DNA from: an uncultured Acidobacteriota bacterium | GTDB taxonomy: Bacteria > Acidobacteriota > Blastocatellia > Pyrinomonadales > Pyrinomonadaceae | Assembly: GCA_937871585.1 (NCBI GenBank) | Contig: CALMPJ010000146.1 | Span: 1 to 41,480 of the forward strand | Direction: 5' to 3' | DNA: 41,480 nt | Shown here: positions 7,494-16,141 of the stretch, piece after piece | How the letters are laid out: each line of letters opens with the position of its first letter | Numbering within the stretch: position 1 is the first letter of the stretch | Notes under the pieces: model-generated | Databases searched by the model: none | Seen by the model: the letters and a program-made list of their open reading frames with translations, nothing else | Told to the model about the DNA's origin: nothing | Translations under genes and position numbers: made by a program

Positions 7494-9020
7494 ATGCCTG
7501 TTGCAATAGCGATGTCAAAAAAGTTTCAATCGATTCGCCGAATTTTGGGCGTTTTGGGGCTAACTTTACAATTTTTTACATTCGCAGCGGCTCAGGAGAT
7601 GCACGTCGAGCTCAAGATCGATGGAAAACGCCCAAATGAAGTGCGAGTTACTGGCCGATTTGAAACAGCTCGACCCGCGAACGAATCCCACGTACTCGCA
7701 TTCGCAGAAAGTATGGCGGGCGTTTCATTGTCCGCTCAGCGCATTTCGTCACCCTCTGCAAGAGACAAGGCGGGAAAAGAACTGCTTCTTGTCACTTCGC
7801 CTCGCTGTTGCATCGCCACCGGGAGCATCAACAGTTTTTCATACACGGTAGATCTAACCTCAACCAAGAATATTCGAGCCGACGCACATTCGTCATGGAT
7901 TCGTGATCGTAACGGCGTGCTTATGCTTGGCGATCTGCTACCGCAGGAGTTTCTACCGTCAGGAAATAACCGTGCTGCCGAGATACGTCTCGATTTGCCA
8001 GAAGGCTGGAAAACGTTCTCCACCGCCAAAATAAGTCCGCCCGACAAACTCGAAGTTGACGATATCGACAGTGCTGTCGTATTCGTCGGCAAGGACTGGG
8101 ATTATGTTGGCATGGAACATCGAGGCAGTTATTTCAAGATACTGACCAACGGTGAGTTTCAGTTCGAAAGGTACGAACCGGGGATCATAGGTGGGGCCAT
8201 CATTCAGGAGTACTTCGGTCGGTTTGGAGGTCTTAGAGCCGAAGGATACTTGATCGCGATATTTCGTCCCATAGCTTCTGTCGGTGAATGGGAAGCGGAT
8301 ACACGCGGTCGCACGGCATTGATCGCAACGACGGGAACGCCATTCAAATCGCAGTCTCTGCAGCAGCTCGATGAGCAGATGCGACACGAATTGTTTCACT
8401 TCTGGATACCAAATGGCGTTGCTTTAAGAGGCAGATACGATTGGTTTTATGAGGGTTTCGCATTGTATTCGTCGCTTCGACTCGCGGTTGATTCAAATAC
8501 TATTCGATTCGACGACATGCTCGGGACGCTTGGAGCCGCGTTTCAGGGAAGCGAGGAATTAGCCGCGCGGCGAGGATTGATAGAACTTTCGAAACGCCGA
8601 TTCAGCGGTTTCGAGCGTCAAATGTACGCCAAAGGCCTCTGGTTCGCGTTTCTCTGCGACTTGGCACTAAATATTTCGTCGAACGGAAAACGCAATACCG
8701 ATCACGTTGTCAAAGAGCTTTATCAGAAGCATCCGCTCGGATCACCGGTCGTTGACGGCAATGATGCAGTTCTCAAATTACTCAATTCATATCCCGAACT
8801 CAGGCCGCTCGTCGATCAATATGTTACGTCGAATCGCGGCGACGAGCAGAAAGCTCTGATAAATTCCATGGCGCTGCTAGAGAATGCGGGCCTGTCTTTG
8901 ACAACTGTCGCTGGCCGTACGAAGCTTGAAGTTAAAGCAAAACTTAGCTCGCGGCAAAAGGCAATACTCGACAAATTGGGTTATAATTCGTGGCGTAAGT
9001 TGGTGAAAGATTCGAAATGA
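7494..9020 (+). CDS. Secreted M61-like metallopeptidase (HExxH, gluzincin type)
   Basis: Predicted exported zinc peptidase of 508 residues. The N-terminus is basic then hydrophobic, ending in FAAAQ, a signal peptide. The middle contains HELFH (H298, E299, H302) and, 18 residues later, WFYEGFA with E320 as the likely third zinc ligand; this spacing and the WFxEGFA motif match the M61 glycyl-aminopeptidase family and relatives. The region before (residues 35-190) is beta-rich, as in the M61 N-terminal domain. No C-terminal PDZ is apparent, unlike classic M61 enzymes. The start at 7494 has only a weak AAGAG; ATG at 7512 is an alternative. The stop overlaps the next gene's ATG by four bases (ATGA), so the two are translationally coupled. 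Substrate is unknown. Confidence 0.75.
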   Translation: MPVAIAMSKKFQSIRRILGVLGLTLQFFTFAAAQEMHVELKIDGKRPNEVRVTGRFETARPANESHVLAFAESMAGVSLSAQRISSPSARDKAGKELLLVTSPRCCIATGSINSFSYTVDLTSTKNIRADAHSSWIRDRNGVLMLGDLLPQEFLPSGNNRAAEIRLDLPEGWKTFSTAKISPPDKLEVDDIDSAVVFVGKDWDYVGMEHRGSYFKILTNGEFQFERYEPGIIGGAIIQEYFGRFGGLRAEGYLIAIFRPIASVGEWEADTRGRTALIATTGTPFKSQSLQQLDEQMRHELFHFWIPNGVALRGRYDWFYEGFALYSSLRLAVDSNTIRFDDMLGTLGAAFQGSEELAARRGLIELSKRRFSGFERQMYAKGLWFAFLCDLALNISSNGKRNTDHVVKELYQKHPLGSPVVDGNDAVLKLLNSYPELRPLVDQYVTSNRGDEQKALINSMALLENAGLSLTTVAGRTKLEVKAKLSSRQKAILDKLGYNSWRKLVKDSK

Positions 9021-10156
9021 TCACGCGTGTTCTCAGTTTTGTTTTGGTGTTGGTGCTTGCTTTCGCGAGCCTGTCTTGTACGGCGATCGATTCGGCGATC
9101 GGTGGCGTAACTAATGCGCTCGGCGTCGCCGATACTGCGACGGTGATCGCTAAGACGGCTCAGATACGTACTTCGTATTCGGTGGTTGCGGCAGATCTGC
9201 TTGAGATCAAACGCGGCGATACCTTGGATGTGCTCGATTCGTTCGAATTCGAAAAAGTTCTTTGGTATCGAGTTCGGGCCCGTGATTCTGAGCTTACCGA
9301 AGGCTGGGTCGAGGCGCAGAACGTCATTACCAGCGAGACACTAAATCGATCGAGAAAACTTGCTGAGGAATACGAGGGACAAATACCACAGGCCTCGGGC
9401 GTGATCCGCAGTGCTTCAAATTTGCGAATGGCTCCGGACATGACGCCGGAGAATGTGTTGTTCAAGCTAACGCAAGGCTCGACATTCGACATCATGGCGT
9501 GGAAATTCGTGCCGAAACAAGAGGCTCCCGACATCGACGATGCTCCTAAAGGAACCCAAAAGCAAGGCAAGAAGACAAAGAACGCCGATATCGAAGCCGC
9601 AAAAGAAAAAGACGAGCCAGAGAATCTACAGGAAAAGTACGATATTTGGTATCAGGTGCGGCTGGATCCTTCGGTTTCGCCGGCTCCGGCTGGTTGGTTG
9701 TTCGGGCGTCAAGTTGAACTGCAAGTACCGTCCGACATTGTCTTCTTTCAACAGAACAATAAGAAGTTTGTCACCTGGCAGCGGCTCGATGGCGACACTG
9801 CAGGAGTTGGTAAAGCATCGACTCCGGGAAGTTGGGTGATCTTAACGCGAACCAACGTCGTAAAACCGATCGATGGCGTCGAGCCTGATTTTGACGGCAT
9901 TTTGATCCTAGCTTTCGACAAATACGATCAGGCATACTACACGGTTTGGCGAAATCCGAATAATACAGAGGTCTGGGGACGCCTGCCGTTAAAGGTCGAG
10001 GGCAAGGGCGATAACAAGACGTTTACTATTCAGCTTCGAAGCAATTCGGGATCGATGGATACAAAGGTCTTCACCGTCTTCAAAGATCGAAACCGAATGA
10101 AGGTAACGCCGCCTGAGGACATCGTCCAATATCAGCAAGTTCCTGTTAAGAAGTAA
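9017..10156 (+). CDS. Lipoprotein with bacterial SH3-like repeats
   Basis: Exported lipoprotein of 379 residues: hydrophobic signal and lipobox ASLSC (C21). Residues about 45-105 form an SH3b-like unit (AQIRTSYSVVAADLLEIKRGD, WYRVRA, EGWVEAQNVI). A second unit starts about 128 (SNLRMAPDMTPE, YQVRL, GWLFG) and is interrupted by a highly charged Lys/Glu insert around 175-205. The C-terminal 140 residues are beta-rich and unassigned. SH3b domains commonly bind peptidoglycan or peptides, so an outer-envelope anchoring role is plausible. Start overlaps the M61-like stop (ATGA) and its stop overlaps the Smr start (TAATG), so the three genes form one coupled unit. Confidence 0.75.
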   Translation: MITRVLSFVLVLVLAFASLSCTAIDSAIGGVTNALGVADTATVIAKTAQIRTSYSVVAADLLEIKRGDTLDVLDSFEFEKVLWYRVRARDSELTEGWVEAQNVITSETLNRSRKLAEEYEGQIPQASGVIRSASNLRMAPDMTPENVLFKLTQGSTFDIMAWKFVPKQEAPDIDDAPKGTQKQGKKTKNADIEAAKEKDEPENLQEKYDIWYQVRLDPSVSPAPAGWLFGRQVELQVPSDIVFFQQNNKKFVTWQRLDGDTAGVGKASTPGSWVILTRTNVVKPIDGVEPDFDGILILAFDKYDQAYYTVWRNPNNTEVWGRLPLKVEGKGDNKTFTIQLRSNSGSMDTKVFTVFKDRNRMKVTPPEDIVQYQQVPVKK

Positions 10157-10449
10157 TGGACGCTGCATCACTGCCAGACGAACCGATCGAGATCGAGATC
10201 ACCGATTCGATCGACTTGCATTCGTTTCATCCGAGCGAGATCCGTGATGTTGTAGAAGTGTATCTTGCCGAGGCTCACAAGAAAGGCCTCGCGATCGTTC
10301 GCATTATTCACGGCAAAGGCGTTGGTGTTCAGCGAGAGATCGTAAGAAAAGTCTTGTCTGAGACCGATTTTGTCGAGTCGTTCAAAAACGCACCCGAATT
10401 TTCCGGCAGTTGGGGAGCGACCATTGCGAAACTAAACGTCGGAAGCTAA
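10156..10449 (+). CDS. Stand-alone Smr domain protein
   Basis: A 97-residue protein that is almost entirely an Smr (small MutS-related) domain: DLHSFHP at 20-26, IIHGKGVG at 50-57 and the terminal GSWGATIAKL. Smr domains can nick DNA or cleave RNA and also occur as the C-terminus of MutS2; the His of DLH and the HGKG loop are the conserved features and are present. No signal peptide, so it is cytoplasmic, which contrasts with the two exported proteins encoded just upstream. Start overlaps the upstream stop by one base (TAATG). The 3' end overlaps the convergent small membrane gene by four bases. Confidence 0.85.
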   Translation: MDAASLPDEPIEIEITDSIDLHSFHPSEIRDVVEVYLAEAHKKGLAIVRIIHGKGVGVQREIVRKVLSETDFVESFKNAPEFSGSWGATIAKLNVGS

Positions 10450-10673
10450 TCGATGACCTCTGCCCATTCGTCGCCGGAAACTTTAGATTCTGAGTCACGC
10501 TTCGCTCGAGTTTGCTGCAACTGAGTGCGAAGCCGTTTATTTTGGCGTTCGAGAGTTTTGATCAGGTCTTTACGGTCACGCATCACGCGATCAAGATACA
10601 GCAAATACATTATCTGAAGTCCGGCGACGCCGATCAGAGCAAATGCCAATCCTAACAGTGCGAATGTGAGCAT
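10446..10673 (-). CDS. Small membrane protein with coiled-coil tail
   Basis: A 75-residue protein: one hydrophobic segment (residues 2-27), then a basic, heptad-like helix (DRVMRDRKDLIKTLERQNKRL and on) and an acidic tail. This resembles small inner-membrane proteins with a cytoplasmic coiled coil, but I do not recognise a family. GAGGGG lies a few bases before the ATG, and a TATAAT hexamer is 18 bases further upstream (10697-10692). The stop overlaps the convergent Smr gene by four bases. Confidence 0.65.
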   Translation of the reverse strand: MLTFALLGLAFALIGVAGLQIMYLLYLDRVMRDRKDLIKTLERQNKRLRTQLQQTRAKRDSESKVSGDEWAEVID

Positions 10674-10691
10674 GTTCCCCTCTTTTCGCTG

Positions 10692-10697
10692 ATTATA
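10692..10697 (-). promoter_or_regulatory. Candidate -10 box for the small membrane protein
   Basis: TATAAT on the minus strand 18 bases before the ATG at 10673. No good -35 is visible. The divergent candidate promoter for 10743 begins a few bases away. Confidence 0.4.
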
Positions 10698-10700
10698 CTC

Positions 10701-10728
10701 TTGACCTGTTGCCGTTGAAAAGTAAAAA
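10701..10728 (+). promoter_or_regulatory. Candidate promoter for the Ig-like protein gene
   Basis: TTGACC (10701-10706), a 16-base spacer, then TAAAAA (10723-10728), 14 bases before the ATG at 10743. The leader would be short and no Shine-Dalgarno is seen. Confidence 0.35.
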
Positions 10729-10742
10729 TCTAGTCACGAACT

Positions 10743-11177
10743 ATGGACATCCCTAATTTAAAACTCGTCTATACCTTGCTTTGCGACGACGTGCGTATCG
10801 AAATGGGCAACAAGATCTCGATGATGGGCATTTTTCAGAACATCATGGTCGAGAAACTGCCCGTCTCATTGATCAAGTTCGCGGTCGTTAACCATTGGAA
10901 AGGGCAAGGCTCTCATCAGACCGAAGTTCGCATCTTGTCGCCGGACAAAAACAACCTCGTCGTTTCCTCGCAGCCGACGATGCTCGAATTGGCTCCGGGC
11001 GGCTTTACGGACAATGTTAGCTTTTTTGTGAATGTAGTATTTCCCGATGCGGGAACTTATTGGGTGCAGACTATCGCGAATGCCGTTGTTTTGGACGAGT
11101 TTCCATTGATCGTTACCGATCAGGCTAATCTCGAAAACACACGCCCGCCTGATGAAATTAGCGAGACGATCAATTAG
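10743..11177 (+). CDS. DUF6941-like cytoplasmic beta-sandwich protein
   Basis: A 144-residue protein with no signal peptide. The opening VYTLLCDDVRIEMGNKISMMG followed by IF resembles the DUF6941 family (LLCD near the start, then 'K-x-S-x-x-G-x-F'), and the C-terminal half is strand-rich (MLELAPGGFTDNVSFFVNVVF, GTYWVQT), like an immunoglobulin-type sandwich. Function of the family is unknown. The gene is divergent from 10446-10673 and convergent with 11170-11781, overlapping the latter by eight bases. The family call is from memory and moderate. Confidence 0.6.
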   Translation: MDIPNLKLVYTLLCDDVRIEMGNKISMMGIFQNIMVEKLPVSLIKFAVVNHWKGQGSHQTEVRILSPDKNNLVVSSQPTMLELAPGGFTDNVSFFVNVVFPDAGTYWVQTIANAVVLDEFPLIVTDQANLENTRPPDEISETIN

Positions 11178-11781
11178 GCCTTTCGCGTTGGTAATCGAGG
11201 ACGATCGCGGTTCGATAAACCTCAGGTTGATCAACGTCGATGTCTTTTGAGGCGTTGAATCCTCGAAATGACGCTTTCACGCGAACCTTCTTAACGACAT
11301 CTATCCCTCGGAACGCAAAGTCGCCGCTGATGTTCGTGAACACTGTTGTGACCTTCTTTTCAGAGCCGTCGTCATTTACGATATAAAGTTCGACCTTCGC
11401 GCCGCCGATGCTGAACTGGTCCTTATCGAAGACAATTCCTCTGACCAAAACAAGCGAACCGCGATCACGCGACAGTATCAGCCGGTCGCCGAGGTCACGC
11501 ATCTTGCCGTTCTTTACCTCGATTTTATACAGCACGCCGAGGCTGTAACCGTTTGCTTCGAAGCCGATGTTATAAAGGCCGGGAGCGAGGTTGATAGCGA
11601 AATTTCCCTTAGAATCGCTGGTCGTGGTTCGAACCGTTTGGCCCTCTTGCCGGGCGTCTATCGTGGCTTTGGCGATGCCATTGCCGTTCGGGTCGCGAAC
11701 CTTTCCCTTAACGCCGGTTTGGGCGAAAGCTGCGGCAGAAAGCAGGAAAATACTAGCGAAAATCAGGCCAAGTTTACGCAT
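11170..11781 (-). CDS. Secreted protein with two carboxypeptidase-regulatory-like domains
   Basis: A 203-residue exported protein: signal peptide ending AAFAQ, then two CarboxypepD_reg-like beta-sandwiches. Unit one (about 22-100) has GVKGKVRDPNGNGIAKATI and PGLYNIGFEANGY; unit two (about 110-195) has VRGIVFDKDQFSIGGAKVELY and GDFAFRGI. Such domains often act as stability or binding modules in surface proteins. Its ATG overlaps the upstream epimerase stop by eight bases (ATGCGTAA), so it is translated with the sugar-nucleotide genes. The link to polysaccharide synthesis is inferred from context only. Confidence 0.75.
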   Translation of the reverse strand: MRKLGLIFASIFLLSAAAFAQTGVKGKVRDPNGNGIAKATIDARQEGQTVRTTTSDSKGNFAINLAPGLYNIGFEANGYSLGVLYKIEVKNGKMRDLGDRLILSRDRGSLVLVRGIVFDKDQFSIGGAKVELYIVNDDGSEKKVTTVFTNISGDFAFRGIDVVKKVRVKASFRGFNASKDIDVDQPEVYRTAIVLDYQRERPN

Positions 11782-12760
11782 TCTGTTCTTTGCGAGCCCG
11801 TTCCGGTTGAAACTCGGCCGCTACATCTTTGATGATGTCGTCGAGCGTTCTGGTTGGTTGATAACCGACCAGCCGCTTGGCTTTTTCGAGATTAGGAACA
11901 CGCCGTGCCATGTCCTCAAAACCATCGCCGTAAACCTGATCGTACGGAACATATTTGATCTCGCTTGTGCTGTTCGAATAAGCGATCGCACGATTTGCAA
12001 GTTCGAGTATCGAAACCTCTTCGCTGTTGCCGAGGTTGATGACTTGACCGAAACACTCCGGCGTTTCGAGTAGCTTGGTCAACGCTCCGACGACGTCCGC
12101 GACGTGGCCAAAACAGCGTGATTGCGTGCCGTCGCCGTGAACCTCGATCGTCTCGTTCTTCATCGCCGCGTGCACAAATCGCGGCACGACCATCCCGTAT
12201 TGACCTGTCTGTCGCGGACCTACTGTATTGAACAGACGAACTACAACGACCGGCAATTGCGTTTCTTTCCAGTGTGCGAGTGCGAGAAACTCGTCCAACG
12301 TTTTCGCGCAGGCATATGCCCAACGGTGCTTGTCGGTGGCACCTGTCAGCAGGTCGTCTTCCTCGGTAAAAGGAACTGAAACGCCTTTGCCGTATACCTC
12401 TGAAGTACTTGGAATAAGCACACGTTTGCGATATCGCGAACAGAATTTCAGGATCACGTCTGTACCGTGAAAGATCGTCTCGATAGTCTTCACGGGCTGC
12501 TCCATAATGAGCCGCACACCAACGGCGCTCGCCATATGGTAGACACGGTCAGTATCACGAATTAGTCGCTCCATCAGGCCGGCATTTAGAACGGTGTCAA
12601 TGATCAGTCGGAAATTCGGATTGCCCTCGAGGTGCGAAATATTCGCATATCTGCCGGTCGAAAGGTCGTCGATGACCGTCACATCGTGGCCCTCAGCCAA
12701 TAAACTATCCGCCAAATGGCTGCCGATGAATCCGGCACCGCCGGTGATTAGTATCTTCAT
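11774..12760 (-). CDS. NAD-dependent sugar-nucleotide epimerase/dehydratase
   Basis: Extended short-chain dehydrogenase of 328 residues. The Rossmann motif GGAGFIGSH is at residues 7-15, the acidic residue after beta-2 is D31/D32, the catalytic serine region is STSEVYG (118-124), and the YxxxK pair is Y149/K153 (WAYACAK). Homologues convert UDP- or GDP-linked sugars; the exact substrate cannot be read from sequence. GalE or UDP-glucuronate epimerase/decarboxylase relatives are possible. It follows the UDP-glucuronate decarboxylase by 45 bases on the same strand and overlaps the CarboxypepD-like gene by eight bases, so an operon is likely. Confidence 0.85.
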   Translation of the reverse strand: MKILITGGAGFIGSHLADSLLAEGHDVTVIDDLSTGRYANISHLEGNPNFRLIIDTVLNAGLMERLIRDTDRVYHMASAVGVRLIMEQPVKTIETIFHGTDVILKFCSRYRKRVLIPSTSEVYGKGVSVPFTEEDDLLTGATDKHRWAYACAKTLDEFLALAHWKETQLPVVVVRLFNTVGPRQTGQYGMVVPRFVHAAMKNETIEVHGDGTQSRCFGHVADVVGALTKLLETPECFGQVINLGNSEEVSILELANRAIAYSNSTSEIKYVPYDQVYGDGFEDMARRVPNLEKAKRLVGYQPTRTLDDIIKDVAAEFQPERARKEQNA

Positions 12761-12797
12761 AGCTTGCTTTTCTACAATAATCTTATCGCTAAAGTAA

Positions 12798-12821
12798 AGA
12801 ACAGGCTAGGCAGCCTGTTCT
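12798..12821 (-). terminator. Hairpin overlapping the stop codon of the UDP-glucuronate decarboxylase gene
   Basis: A perfect 10-bp palindrome, AGAACAGGCT / AGCCTGTTCT with a 4-base loop, contains the last four sense codons and the TAG of the gene ending at 12806. On the minus strand it is followed by TTACTTT, a weak T-tract. It could be a partial terminator or a processing site between this gene and the epimerase 40 bases later. Confidence 0.5.
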
Positions 12822-13750
12822 ACGACTCTTGCAAAATAATCTACGGTTTTCTTAAGACCTTCTGCCAACGGAACAGTCGGCTCCCAGTCCAACAATGATT
12901 TCGCTCGTTCGATGTTAGGTTTACGCTGTTTCGGGTCGTCTTGCGGCAACTCGAGATATTCGATCTCGATCGATCGGCCTGTTGCCTTAGCAACTTCGTC
13001 GGCGAGTTCGTTCATCGTGAATTCGCCGGGATTTCCCAAGTTTACTGGCATATGAATGTCCTCGCTTTCTGTGTTCATAAGCCTTACGAAGCCTTCGACG
13101 AGGTCGCTTACGTAACAAAATGATCGCGTTTGCGAACCGTCGCCATAGATCGTGAGCGGTTCGCCGCGAAGTGCCTGAACGATGAAATTCGAAACGACGC
13201 GACCGTCATTCTCAAGCATTCTGGTGCCGTAAGTGTTGAAAATACGCACGATACGCGTATCGACGCCGCTCTGACGGTGATAGTCCATCATCAGCGTTTC
13301 GGCGACCCGCTTTCCTTCGTCATAGCAAGATCGTAGACCGATCGGGTTTACGTTTCCCCAATAATCTTCGGTCTGGGGATGCACGTGCGGATCGCCGTAA
13401 ACTTCGCTTGTTGAGGCCTGCAAAATACGGGCTTTCACACGTTTTGCGAGGCCAAGCATGTTCAACGTACCCATCACGTTGGTCTTGACCGTCTTCACCG
13501 GATTGAACTGGTAATGAACAGGCGACGCCGGACACGCGAGATTGTAGATCTGATCGACCTCGAGCAAGATCGGCTCGGAAACGTCGTGGCGAATGAGTTC
13601 AAACGACGTATTGCCAAGCAAATGCTCGATATTAGCCTTTCTGCCCGTGAAGAAATTGTCGAGGCAAATGACCTCGTTGCCTTCGTTCAACAGTCGTTCG
13701 CAAAGGTGCGAACCAATGAATCCGGCTCCGCCGGTTACCAAAATACGCAT
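12806..13750 (-). CDS. UDP-glucuronic acid decarboxylase (UDP-xylose synthase)
   Basis: Converts UDP-glucuronate to UDP-xylose with bound NAD. Extended SDR of 314 residues: GGAGFIGSH (7-15), [15 protein letters not shown], the UXS-typical [12 protein letters not shown] (70-81), STSEVYGDP with E116, and YDEGK with Y143/K147. NTYGTRM and [17 protein letters not shown] are also characteristic of this family, so the call is firm. It is the first gene of the unit with the epimerase and the CarboxypepD-like protein. A hairpin overlaps its stop. UDP-xylose would feed a capsule or other surface glycan; no glycosyltransferase is in this window. Confidence 0.93.
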   Translation of the reverse strand: MRILVTGGAGFIGSHLCERLLNEGNEVICLDNFFTGRKANIEHLLGNTSFELIRHDVSEPILLEVDQIYNLACPASPVHYQFNPVKTVKTNVMGTLNMLGLAKRVKARILQASTSEVYGDPHVHPQTEDYWGNVNPIGLRSCYDEGKRVAETLMMDYHRQSGVDTRIVRIFNTYGTRMLENDGRVVSNFIVQALRGEPLTIYGDGSQTRSFCYVSDLVEGFVRLMNTESEDIHMPVNLGNPGEFTMNELADEVAKATGRSIEIEYLELPQDDPKQRKPNIERAKSLLDWEPTVPLAEGLKKTVDYFARVVEQAA

Positions 13751-13780
13751 AAAGAGCTATTTTGCCACAAGAAGGAAAAA

Positions 13781-13858
13781 TTTACCGCAGATGGACACAG
13801 ATAAACGCGAATCGTATAAACGAATCCGAGTCGATCTGCGTTGATCTGTAGTTAAAGT
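13781..13858. repeat. Imperfect inverted dispersed repeat (ACCGCAGATGG type)
   Basis: The spacer between the S9 peptidase and the decarboxylase contains TTTACCGCAGATGGACACAG on the left and, on the right, a degraded reverse complement ending CTGCGTTGATCTGTAGTTAAA. The core (CGCAGAT, CACAGAT, AACGC) is a sequence type I have seen dispersed between genes in several phyla; no function is known. Confidence 0.5.
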
Positions 13859-13867
13859 TTCAGCTTA

Positions 13868-16114
13868 TTATTTTAGGTGTCGTTCAAACAACGCGAGAAT
13901 TCGTTCATATTCGTCGGCCCAACTTTCGGGGCGGACGAAGGCGTGGTTCTCGCTTGGATATAACATCGCGTCGAAGTATTGCGTTTTGCCTAGGCGAATT
14001 AGCTTTTCAATTAATTGGACGCTGTCCTGTACGTGGACATTGTCGTCGGCCATTCCGTGCAGAATGAGCAACGGGCGTTCGAGCTTGTCGGCATAAGTGA
14101 TCGGCGATGAACGCTTGTAAGCTTCTGGATTCTTATCCGGGAAGCCCAAACGCTGGGCCGTGTAGCCTGGAGACGACGCATAGTAGTTCTTCCAGTCGAA
14201 CACAGGCCGCAACGCCGCCGCCGCAGCAATTCGTTCGGGTGCTCGCATAGCCAGCATTCCTGCCATAAAGCCGCCGTAGCTGCCGCCGTAAACGCCTATT
14301 TTGCTTTGGTTTACACCGTAGTTCTTAACCATGAAATCGATCGCGTCGATGTGATCGTCAAAGTCTTTGCCGCCGAGAAAATCATAAACATCTGTCCGCC
14401 AATCGCGTCCGTAGCCGGAAGAACCGCGAAAGTCGATGTCGAGCACGACGTAGCCTTTTTGCGTGAGCAACTGGTTGAACATAAACTCGCGATAGTAGTT
14501 GTTCCAGCCGTTGATCGTGTTTTGGAGATAGCCCGCACCGTGAACAAATATCGCCATCGGATACTTTTTCTTCGCGTCGTGTCCCGCAGGCAAGTAAATC
14601 TTCGACTTGATGACCTTGCCGTCACGTGACGGAATATCGATGAATTTTGGAGTGTTCCAAGTTCGCTTTGAAAAGGTTTCGGGCGTCGTACTGGAAAGTC
14701 TTGTCGCTCCGGGAATGCCTCGACAGGTGAAACACGCGGGCATCGCGTACAGTTCCTCGGGAGCGTTCCATTTCGAGAAGCCAAAGATCAACATCGGCTG
14801 GTCGCCCTGCTCGGCAATCTGCGGATTTGTGATCATTCCCTGACCGACGTAGCCGAGTTCGAAATGAAGATTCTTCTCCATATCATAGTGGAAAAACCGA
14901 CGCTCCGCTGTGTTTCCTTCTGTCGAAATGAACACGATATTCTTGCCGTCCGGCGTCCATTTTGCCCACTCGGTCTGCCAATTGCCGGTTGTAGCTTGGC
15001 GAACCTTTGCGTTAGCGGGCAGATCGATGTTTGCTATATTCAAGTGATTGAAACCGGTCTTTTCCGAATAGAAAATTAGCTGTAGAGGATTCGAAGGATG
15101 CGGTTCAACGATCGCGGATTTCGGTGCCTGCCATTTGTCATCAGTCTCGTCGGCGACCGTTATGATCGATTCGTCTTTGCTCGCGGCATTGTAAACGTAG
15201 AACAATTGGCGCCGCTTCGTATCTTTATCAACGCGATCTACGACAAGGCTTCGACTGTCCGCTGCCCATTTGATCTGACGGAAATTGCCGACGCCTTCCT
15301 GCTTTGGCAATTTGATCTCGAACGGCATGTCACGGCTTCCATCAGTGGCTGTGACAAACAGCTTCTGTTCCGACCAACCACGCCGAAATGTCGGTGCCTC
15401 AGTAAACTCGCCCTGATAATTAGGCACGATCAGCGGCCTAAATTTTGAAGAATCAGAGACGGTATAGGCGATCATCTTTCCGTCTTTCGACACCACTCCG
15501 CCGCTCACGGAAATGAACTGCGCGGGATTCGCTTCACGAGTCAACTGAACTGTTGTCGCATCGGAAATGTTGAGAACAAATAAGTTACCGCTCTGGCTGT
15601 AGATGATGCGGTCCTTGTCGATGAAACGAGCGCCGAACTCGGGCGACTGAGTTTTAGTGTACCGCTTTGGCTTTCCGCCGATCGGAAAGACGTAAAGATC
15701 GCCATTCTGCGTGAACAACAAGCTCTTTGAATCCGGCGACCATTCGAAATTGCCGAGAGCATTTTCGCGGGCACGAACGAATTCGTCACGTGTGTTCAGG
15801 CCGTAGTCGAGCTTGTTTTCGCGTTCGAGCCGAGCCGGAGCAGCAGGCAGATCGCTGAGTTTAAGTATGATCTGCGGCGTTCCGCCTTCGGCGGGCACCA
15901 TATATAGGTCGCGTGGCAATTTGCCGTTGGCGTTCCAAAGGAAAATGACTTTTGTCCCATCAGGCGACAGTTTCTCGCCTTCGACGCGTTGGCCCGCGAT
16001 CGAAGGCTCAGCCATGATCTCGCGGACGGTAAGGTTTTGGGCCTCTAGCTCAGGAGCGAGGCCGACTATCGCGATTGCAATGACAATAAATATGGTGCTG
16101 ATGTATCGGTTCAT
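13868..16114 (-). CDS. Secreted S9-family (DPP IV/prolyl oligopeptidase-like) serine peptidase
   Basis: A 748-residue exported peptidase: signal peptide ending LEAQ, a beta-propeller built from WD40-like TolB/DPP units (SPDGTKVIFLW, SPDSKSLLF, TPDGKNIVFIST), then an alpha/beta-hydrolase domain from about 500. The nucleophile is S612 in GGSYGGF; the acid is D690 or D691 in HGMADDNVH; the histidine is H724 in SENHAF. This is the complete triad, so it should be active, probably cleaving short peptides after Pro or Ala in the periplasm. The ATG at 16114 lacks a Shine-Dalgarno. A REP-like hairpin lies upstream at 16142-16175, and the phosphatase gene ends 64 bases upstream on the same strand. Confidence 0.92.
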   Translation of the reverse strand: MNRYISTIFIVIAIAIVGLAPELEAQNLTVREIMAEPSIAGQRVEGEKLSPDGTKVIFLWNANGKLPRDLYMVPAEGGTPQIILKLSDLPAAPARLERENKLDYGLNTRDEFVRARENALGNFEWSPDSKSLLFTQNGDLYVFPIGGKPKRYTKTQSPEFGARFIDKDRIIYSQSGNLFVLNISDATTVQLTREANPAQFISVSGGVVSKDGKMIAYTVSDSSKFRPLIVPNYQGEFTEAPTFRRGWSEQKLFVTATDGSRDMPFEIKLPKQEGVGNFRQIKWAADSRSLVVDRVDKDTKRRQLFYVYNAASKDESIITVADETDDKWQAPKSAIVEPHPSNPLQLIFYSEKTGFNHLNIANIDLPANAKVRQATTGNWQTEWAKWTPDGKNIVFISTEGNTAERRFFHYDMEKNLHFELGYVGQGMITNPQIAEQGDQPMLIFGFSKWNAPEELYAMPACFTCRGIPGATRLSSTTPETFSKRTWNTPKFIDIPSRDGKVIKSKIYLPAGHDAKKKYPMAIFVHGAGYLQNTINGWNNYYREFMFNQLLTQKGYVVLDIDFRGSSGYGRDWRTDVYDFLGGKDFDDHIDAIDFMVKNYGVNQSKIGVYGGSYGGFMAGMLAMRAPERIAAAAALRPVFDWKNYYASSPGYTAQRLGFPDKNPEAYKRSSPITYADKLERPLLILHGMADDNVHVQDSVQLIEKLIRLGKTQYFDAMLYPSENHAFVRPESWADEYERILALFERHLK

Positions 16115-16141
16115 GGTTGATCTTAGAACTTTAATTGTTTG

